Below are positions 57,201-64,000 of a stretch of DNA of 64,000 bases, piece after piece (position 1 is the first letter of the stretch; each line of letters starts with the position of its first letter). Where the stretch lies: NCBI GenBank assembly GCA_003971905.1, contig RSEE01000073.1:62001-126000 (forward strand), written 5' to 3'. The notes under the pieces were generated by a model, which made no database searches, was not told where the DNA came from, and saw only the letters and a list, made by a program, of their open reading frames with translations. The DNA comes from Moniliella sp. 'wahieum' (taxonomy: Eukaryota; Basidiomycota; Moniliellomycetes; Moniliellales; Moniliellaceae). Position numbers and translations under genes: made by a program.

Positions 57201-59212
57201 AGGAGAAACGGCTTGGCGGCGTTCGAGGGGGGGTGAAACCACGGCCGTGTTGCGCTCGGTGGAAGGGGAAGCAACGTTCCGCTGAGACGCAGGAGACGTC
57301 ACGGAGCGCTCCAGGCCAGGCGAGACGACTGGCCGATCGGGCGCCGCGGATGGAGCTGAGGGGGGAGGCGTCATCGAGTGACTAGCCTGGGTCGAGGGGA
57401 ATGGGTGGGGGGGACTGGCACCGGGTCGGACGGCAGCAGCAGCGGTGGGTGCTACCGTGTTGGGAGCAGAACCTGGGGGGGGAGAGACAGAGTAGGAAGC
57501 TGGAATGGTAGGCACCTCTTTGGGCGTGTCGGCCGGGTACTTGATCTTGGCCGTGTCGAGAACATGGAGGATATTGGGATTGTCCACCGTGTCCCCGGTG
57601 AAGGACTCGCCACCGATCACGACCACCTTGTCCTGATACGTGGTAAGGGTGTGCCCTGACCGGCCTGACGGCGCAGGTCCCATATGGGCAAACCTGTACC
57701 ACCGTTTGTTGCTGATTCGGAAACTGGCCAAGTCCCCGAGGTCTCTGCCATCCACACCGCGCCCACCAAAGACGTACATCACATCGCCCACCAGGCTCGC
57801 GGCGTGGCCTCGCGGGCCACGGGAATGTATCCGGAACAGGCCACCTCCGACCAGGTGTTGGTGCTTGCATCGTACATCCACGTATCATTGTAATGGTACT
57901 GTCCGTCGGTGCCACCGAAGATGTAGATACAGTCCTTGTACGTAACGCTAACGTGACCCGTGCGAGCCGGGGGCAAGACAGAATTGGGAAAAATGGGGTC
58001 CCAGCGCGGAGCAGACTTGAGTGTGTTGAGGTCAAAACTCCACATGTCGTTGAGGAACAACCCTTCGGCTTGACCTGCAAAGATGATCACATTACGGTTG
58101 CCAATGATGGAGATGGTGTGGCCGTATCGCCCCACGGGCGAGGCGTTGGGGTTGGGATCGGCGCTTACGACCCGGGTCCATTCGCGGTTGGAAAGATTCA
58201 GCAAGTAGAGACCCACATCCTGCGTGTCCTCGGCGAGCACCTTGGTATCCCCGCCCCAAAGGATAAGAACATTGGAAACGAGCACGGCTGCATGGCCGAC
58301 CCGCGCAAGCGGGATATCGCCAGCGGTCTGGACCAGGGTGGCGGACACGCCACCGGGTGTAGGCTGGGTACTGAGCCAGGTGTTCGATGGCAGGGATGGA
58401 GCAGGATGGGTGACCTGATCGACGCGCAAAATGTAGAGATCGTTCTTGACGGCCTCTGCGACCAAGCCACCAAAAAGGTAGACCTCCCCATTGGGGCTGG
58501 CAGTTATGTTGGCCGCGAGGCCATAACGGGGAAAGGGGTTGGGACTCAAAGCTGTGGTGTGCTGCATGGGGTCAAGAAAGAGAGGGGGCTGAACCGAGAG
58601 CTGGCGCAGACTCCAGGGATAACTAACTGATTGTGTGCGCGCTCGTGGTGCCTGAGCCGGCTGGGTGGGCGGGGAGGCGGCATTGGGGGTAGCATCCACG
58701 GTAGAAAGAGGCTCAGCGGGTGCGTTGGCAGCGTTGGGGCCGCCAGTAAAGGGGACATGCCCACCGTCTCTGGGCTGCGCCGACAAGTCGATGGGGCTGA
58801 CGGTGGGCACAGGCGGCTGGGTAGGCGAGTGAATGCCGGGCGACGGGGTGTGGGAGGAAGGTTGCATTTGGCCATGAGACTGAATTTGGGCTTGAGCCTG
58901 CGCCTGGGCTTGAGCTTGGGCTTGAGCTTGGGCCTGAGCTTGAGCAGCCTGGGCCTGAGCGTGCGCAGCTTGGGCCTGGGCCTCGGCCCGTACTTGGGCT
59001 TGGGCCTGGGCTTGGGCCTGGGCTTGGGCCCGGGCAGCATACACGTGTGCTGAGCGTGCTTCTTCGCTCTGCTTGCGGACGCGGAGGCCAAAGGGAGGGT
59101 GTTTGCCGTTGGGGGGAGGGGGAGGGGGGGTGGCGGTGCCGGGGATGGAGGGGCTGGGGGCGGGGGAGGCCTTGTCCTTGTCCTTGCTGCGCTTGCCAAA
59201 GATGATGGCCAT
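54280..59212 (-). CDS. Kelch-repeat, coiled-coil polarity protein (Tea1/Kel1-like), two frame disturbances
   Basis: Starts at ATG 59212 (MAIIFGKRSKDKDK), giving about 1,600 residues. A low-complexity (AQ)n stretch of ~50 residues occupies about residues 60-115. Kelch repeats follow: NGEVYLFGGLVAEAVKNDLY, ARVGHAAVLVSNVLILWGGD, RYGHTISIIGNRNVIIFAGQ, RTGHVSVTYKDCIYIFGGTD, and after a one-base shift at ~57808 (restoring REGHAASLVGDVMYVFGG), SGRSGHTLTTYQDKVVVIGG. A Pro/Ser/Thr-rich linker and a (QG)n tract lead, with another frame change around 56600-56800, to a spliced coiled coil: an intron at 56280-56212 (GTACGC, CTAAC, TAG), then ~640 residues of heptads (VVEQVAKESEAVAESEAQRR on). This architecture is that of Tea1/Kel1 cell-end markers, which link microtubules or polarisome components to growth sites. 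Confidence 0.82.
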
Positions 59213-60362
59213 GGCGAGGGAGGTGGTGGCGGCGAGGCAGGCGGGAGTGGAGGGGACGCGATGGACGGGACGGGATGGGATGGATGGAATGGAATGGGAA
59301 GTGCATGCAGTGGCTGGCGATGCAAAATTGCATATGAAACTTTCCCAGAATGAAATTGCAATCACGCTTTGCTGCTGCAAAGTCTACCAACCCTAACAGA
59401 GTGAATGCTAATGCTAATGGATGTTCTGTTGAATGTCGAAGCGTTCAACGTTGATTAGTGAACAACTATACACCGTGACTAGTGACTAGTGACTCGATAA
59501 TCCCATCCCATCCAGCCCATCGGGTCCAATGGAATCGGGCGCACGTTTAGCATAGATTTCGTCGACGTGCGCGAGAACCTCGCCTCAGGACTCAGTTGGG
59601 AAGATGCGATCAACAGCTCCCATCAGCGTATGAATCACAGCCAGCGCTTTCCGTCTCCATAATATACTCTGGCATAGATCCACACACAGTCCACACGGCA
59701 TCTCACAGGCGAGCCCGGTTGCGAAGAATATGGCTTCGGAACGAGGAAAACACAGAAGCGGCGAGAGGAAAAATTGAGCTTTTATAACCACATCAACCAA
59801 GGTTTATCAGAGGGTTTATCGTGTGGTGCCACACTCTGGTGTAGTATAGTGGCGCCGGTACTTAGCCCAAAAAGAAGCCTGGATTCTTCCGGTGCACATC
59901 CTTCATTCCTCCAATATTCCTTCCTCCTGGCGAGCAGGATTATTCTCTTCCCTCAGGGTAGTTCTCGTGCAATGCCATACACATCACAACTGTCTCTGCT
60001 CTCTGTTCTTCTACAAGTTATGAGCTATACTAGCTTCTTTTCGCCTGAGCATCAGTTTATGGTCACTAGTGCCCGTGCACAGGGTCCAGTGGAGTTGATT
60101 CCAGAGGTGAGCCAGCGTGGTGCCACCCAAGGACTCGAGCAAGAACCACCCGTTCTGTTGCGAACCGGTCCCAGCCTCGAGCGCCTCAGCAACACCACTG
60201 GGAAAGGTCAACGTACGGGTAACCCCCTGTTTGATGCTGCGTAGCATGTTTGACGTGCCTGGCTCCCCAAAATGGGTCAGGTGCTATAATGGACGCGAGG
60301 ATTATTGGGGTAGCCGGGAAGAACAAAAAAGTCTGCTTCCAAGGGCAATGAACCAAAAAAGT
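59213..60362. other. Intergenic region upstream of the kelch gene
   Basis: GTGACTA heptads at 59475-59495. Overlapping small frames at 59774-60247 exist on both strands; the minus-strand one (60247-60011) is less repetitive but matches nothing I know. No gene is asserted. Confidence 0.45.
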
Positions 60363-60457
60363 TGCTTCAAAGGGGAATCGAACCCCTGTCACATCGAAGT
60401 CTCACAGGCACGGGGCCAGTCTGGCAACGATGTAGTATACCACTAACCCATTGAAGC
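60363..60457 (-). tRNA. tRNA-Gly (anticodon GCC) with intron
   Basis: A 95-nt gene. Acceptor GCTTCAA (60457 side) pairs with TTGAAGC, discriminator A. The anticodon stem CATCG/CGATG holds TTGCCA, an insertion of about 24 nt (GACTGGCCCC...GAGACT), then T; removing it leaves a 7-nt loop with anticodon GCC. The T arm is AGGGG-TTCGATT-CCCCT. The insertion sits one base 3' of the anticodon, the canonical tRNA intron position in fungi. Confidence 0.9.
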
Positions 60458-60614
60458 GCTATGATGAGCAAGAAATAGTATGGTTCCACTGATATTGTGG
60501 TAGAGTAGAGCAGTGTCCCTTCGTGTTGCGTCTAGCATCCCTCACTGATTCACTTCCCTTGTGATATACGTAAACTGAGGCCTGACCAACTCCTCTCTAG
60601 ATCGCCCAGTAACA
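60458..60614. other. Short spacer between tRNA-Gly and carboxylesterase 3' end
   Basis: No feature recognised. Confidence 0.4.
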
Positions 60615-62599
60615 TCAATTTTGGGGGCATTGAACCTGATGAGACAAGAGGCATGATGCATGAGAACTACATGAGACGGCAGCGTATGTAAAGATCTCGA
60701 ATCTCAAATTAACGTCGGGGTGCCACACTGCATTGACCTTCTGTCGATCCTCTTCACACATAGGGATACCACTCCTTCCAAAACGCGCACCTCTTGCCCC
60801 GTCCGCCTTCCCACGAGCTGGCGTCGGCGAGCTCAAAGGAAGGTTGGAGCGTGGGCCCAACGGGCACCTCGGACGCAGCAACGGACCGAGGAGCTTCAAC
60901 GCTTCCTCGGTACCGCCCGTCTGGTTGAGGTTGAGCAGGTGCGGCGCGGACACGTTCCAAGCGGGCCATTCGACGTTGGAGCCCAACGTTTGGGAGGATG
61001 GCGGCGTAGCCCGAACAATAAAGTGAGCGTAGATTTTCTTGTAGGCCTTACCGTACGCTTCGGAAATCCAAGTTTGAGGCACGCTGGCGGTCCCATTAAA
61101 GAAGGTTCCATTGGAAGGCGGGTCGTTCCAGACGGCAGCTAGGTCAGACGAATGAAGCGCGGGCACGACCGAGTGCTGGAACCGGTGGCTGGCACCGCCC
61201 GCTTTGCCAGCGTACGCATCCGCAAGCCAATACGACGGGCACACAAACGTCAACTCGCCATAAATGTTGTCGGCGCGCGCTTGCTGGCCGACGGAGGTAC
61301 TGCTAACGTCCAGAGCGGTCACATTGCCTTGGCCGGGGGAAGCAAATGGTTGAGCCAAGGGGCTGGGCAGGGTCGGGTAATGGTCAAGGATGGCGTCCAC
61401 GTGGGTGGTGTTGATGTGCGGGTACAGCAGTTGAAGCCAAGCCCGAACGTCGGCCTCGGTGGAGATGTTGCGAGGGACAAAGAGCGCTCCCTCTTCTGCG
61501 TTGTTGCTGATCAACGAACGTTCGCCATTGATCCGGCCCTGTTCCAGCTGGATCGGCGCAGGAGCAACGAGAAGCTTGTCGTCCGTCACCGGTACAAAGG
61601 CCCATTGGCCAAACGCAGTGTTGTTGGAGATGAGCGTGTTGACAGCGGATAGATTGGCTTGGGGGGTAGCACGAGACAGGCAAATGTGTTTCTGCCCTGC
61701 ACAGCCGGTCGCATTAACGACTTGGTCATAAAAGCCATTGTTGATCGGGTCCGAGTAGTGGTACTGTGTCGGCCAGTAGGGAGAAGAAGCAATCAAGCCA
61801 CGGAAGAGAGACGTGCCCTCGGTGCCATTGTACGCCAGAGCGAGGTTCATGGTGGAACCGCCTCCTGCACTTTCGCCACCAATGGTCACCTCGTCGGGAT
61901 TGCCGCCAAAGCGTGAGATGTGCTGCTGCACCCACTGCAGCCCCGCGCGTTGGTCGAGGATGCCATTGTTAAGCGAGCCATGTGCCCACAGGTTCCACTG
62001 AGGAACCCATAAAGGCCCAGGCGGTACTGCAATGAGACAAACACAAAGTCACCGGGAGCTTCGGGGAGAGCGGGACCGGGTCGTACTGGCCATTGCCAAA
62101 GCCGTAACCTATAGAGACGCGTTGAAGGGTCAGAGCGGGACCAAGGCCCAACATAGAGACAGGCGGAAGGGGACTGACCTCCTCCATGAATATAAACGTA
62201 GACGGGCAAGTTTGAGGCGTTGGCAGGGGCCCACACGTTGAGGAAGAGGCAGTCTTCGTCGGTAGGCACATAGTATGGCGAGGGCAAGTCCTGTGCGGCA
62301 GGCGACTGAGGGCACTGGGGGGCGTACTGGGAGGCGTCAATGATATGCGATCGGTTTGGCTGAGGCGGGAGGGGTGCCTGGAAGCGGTTCTTGCCAGTGA
62401 CGGGCTGGGTAAAGCGGATGCCAAGCCAGCGGTTGTAGCCTGAGGCTGGGTCGGCTACGCCGCGGTAGATGCCAGAACCAGCATCGACGACAAGAGAGGC
62501 AGGGGAGGAGCTGGGAGGGGTGAGGGGGCGAGCCGACACGGCGGTGGCGGCGAGGGCGATGGCCACCAAGCGACCCAGGAGCGATGGGGAGCACACCAT
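60615..62599 (-). CDS. Secreted type-B carboxylesterase/lipase, alpha/beta-hydrolase; frame disturbed mid-gene
   Basis: Start at ATG 62599 with signal peptide MVCSPSLLGRLVAIALAATA; an in-frame ATG at 62635 would only lengthen it. An intron at 62178-62109 (70 nt, GTCAGT to TAG) interrupts just after the oxyanion-hole motif VYVYIHGG. Family landmarks: YRGVADPASGYNRWLGIRF, TDEDCLFLNVWAPANAS, FVFVSLQYRLGLYGFLS, HGSLNNGILDQRAGLQWVQQ, and the nucleophile elbow VTIGGESAGGGSTM, followed by an intact ~430-residue remainder. Many N-x-S/T sites fit secretion. Between 62090 and 61970 two single-base shifts are needed to connect LPEAPGDFVFVSL to HGSLNNGILDQ. It would hydrolyse esters extracellularly. The C-terminus (WHPDVNLRFEIFTYAA) lacks the usual tail and may be longer. 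Confidence 0.82.
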
Positions 62600-64000
62600 G
62601 AGGAGAGAATAAAGGACGGAACCGAAGGCGCACACAAGGAAATGTTGATGCTCCCCTAGGTGGGCGTGGGGCGTGGGGAGCTTGAGGCTTGGGGGGTATT
62701 TATGTTGTTCTTAAGAGCCTACGTAGTACAGACGAAAGAAGATTCCAGAAGTATTGACGCGCCAGGCCAGGCCACGCCAAGGGTGGAGGCCGGGTTCGGT
62801 TGGGATCAGGCCGATGAAGCCGGAAGGGACTGGGGGATGGATGCCCACAATGGGCGGCAGCGTGCTGTGAGCACGGCGTAGACCAGGTACCGCCTAACGC
62901 AGTTCACGCGTTCACGGCGCTACGCATCCGAATCCGAGTCGCACAGATCGGCACGCCTCGTCTCCCCATAACAGCGGCAGTGGCTGTAACAGTCGGGGCT
63001 AAACGAGGGAGACCAAGGTCCTGTCAGAGGCGGGGGGAAAGGCAAGATCGTTCGTGGGAGGAAACAGAAGGCATCAGGCAGAGAACAGAAGCAAAAGGGA
63101 AGGGAAGAGCGAGAGACACAGGATGCGGAATTGGAAATTGGAGCGAGCTTAGTCATTCGGTGACAGTGGCCCAGATGGACGATCGGTCGTGGATCGGTGG
63201 CAGCACAGGAGAGCAACCCGGCTGTGGCTGAGTGGGGACATCATGCATCATGCATCACCGGTCACCAACAGCGGTCGCCTGCCTCGACACGGCCAAGGCT
63301 CGGCCCGAGGATGCTCGATCGATAACCCCACAGGATACCCCACAGAGTGGGGTCGGGAGTGTGCGTGCCTGCGCGAGCTGAGTCCTGAGGCTGAGTTCTG
63401 CAAGCGTCGGGTCTCAGGGCAAACGCACTTGCCGGTATATGTCTTGCGTTTGGTGGCTAATACGCGCTACGCACAGTGATGCGCACGTTTTTTCCTGCTG
63501 GGCCGAGCCGAACACAGCCGGTCAAAAAAGCTACACGAGACGGACGAATCAAAGGCCGACAAAACTCAAAAAGGCCGCCTGGGCCACGACCGCCACCGCG
63601 CCAGTGTGGGTGCGCTTTGACAGTGTTCCATATCTGTCGCCGACCTGAGGGGGAGAGGCTGGAAGAGGCAAGGAGGAAGTGGCGCTGGCGGTCAGGCGGG
63701 GGGGGGGGGCGCACAGAACACAACTGAGTGTTCTGTGCTGAGTGGCTGAGTACTATCACAGTTTTGGGGGGCTTTCCCCTCGAAGCCTCACCATTGGGGT
63801 TGTTGGGGGTCGGTTCGCATAGCAAGGTTGTGCGTATGCCCGCAACAAGTAGGACTAGTGTGGCTGTAGATGAGGCTCGGTGCCTGAAACGTTGGCCAGA
63901 AGGTTGACGCAGGTAAAGACCTGAGGGTATGACAGGTCCTGTGATGTCACAGCACTACAACTCCCAACTTTTGTAGTATCGCCGCTGGATCCGTACAGCT
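62600..64000. other. Terminal region of window, no gene recognised
   Basis: Upstream of the carboxylesterase. CATCATG/GTCACC repeats at 63241-63268 and a G10 run near 63699. Open frames are short and compositionally odd. A gene may begin beyond 64000. Confidence 0.45.

Overview
The window is nuclear DNA of a fungus, most likely a basidiomycete. Evidence: short GT-AG introns of about 60-165 nt with GTACGT-like donors, single-gene transcription units on both strands, a GC-rich base composition, a fungal GT90 (CAP10-like) glycosyltransferase, a PCL-type cyclin, a Tea1/Kel1-type kelch protein, an F-BAR/RhoGAP protein and a Crypton-like tyrosine-recombinase element. I cannot place it to genus from sequence alone.

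Layout. 1-24 kb: end of a phenylalanyl-tRNA synthetase beta subunit gene, a TruA/Pus1-type pseudouridine synthase, a GT90 glycosyltransferase, the ER mannosyltransferase ALG3, ribosomal protein eS8, a seven-segment membrane protein, a PCL-like cyclin, a large O-GlcNAc-transferase-like (GT41, TPR) gene, and a secreted double-psi beta-barrel protein with a Ser/Ala-rich tail. 24-37 kb is the accessory part: two tandem copies of a secreted GH35 beta-galactosidase gene, each with its duplicated upstream region. Between them lies a degenerate 3.4-kb Crypton-like element. The proximal copy (24.6-27.7 kb) is intact; the distal copy (33.1-36.1 kb) is broken in its C-terminal third. 37-64 kb: GAPDH, tRNA-Ala(AGC), an F-BAR/RhoGAP-like gene, an RRM protein, a sphingoid long-chain-base kinase, an ammonium transporter, a large uncharacterised protein, a kelch/coiled-coil polarity protein, an intron-containing tRNA-Gly(GCC) and a secreted type-B carboxylesterase.

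Two properties cut across the window. First, several conserved genes (GT90, OGT-like, RhoGAP, LCB kinase, ammonium transporter, kelch protein, carboxylesterase, second beta-galactosidase) have reading frames that jump by one base within a conserved domain, often at short homopolymers, while neighbours such as GAPDH, PUS1, ALG3, eS8 and beta-galactosidase copy 1 are clean. This looks more like consensus indels than real pseudogenisation, but the sequence alone cannot prove it. Second, intergenic DNA carries many short tandem repeats whose period is repeatedly 7 bp although their sequences differ; one family, (GTCACNN)n and its complement, recurs at more than ten intergenic loci.

The genes do not form a pathway cluster. 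Functional themes are translation (PheRS, PUS1, eS8, two tRNAs), protein glycosylation and secretion (ALG3, GT90, OGT-like), secreted hydrolases (two GH35, carboxylesterase, DPBB protein), and polarity and cell cycle (kelch protein, F-BAR RhoGAP, cyclin).
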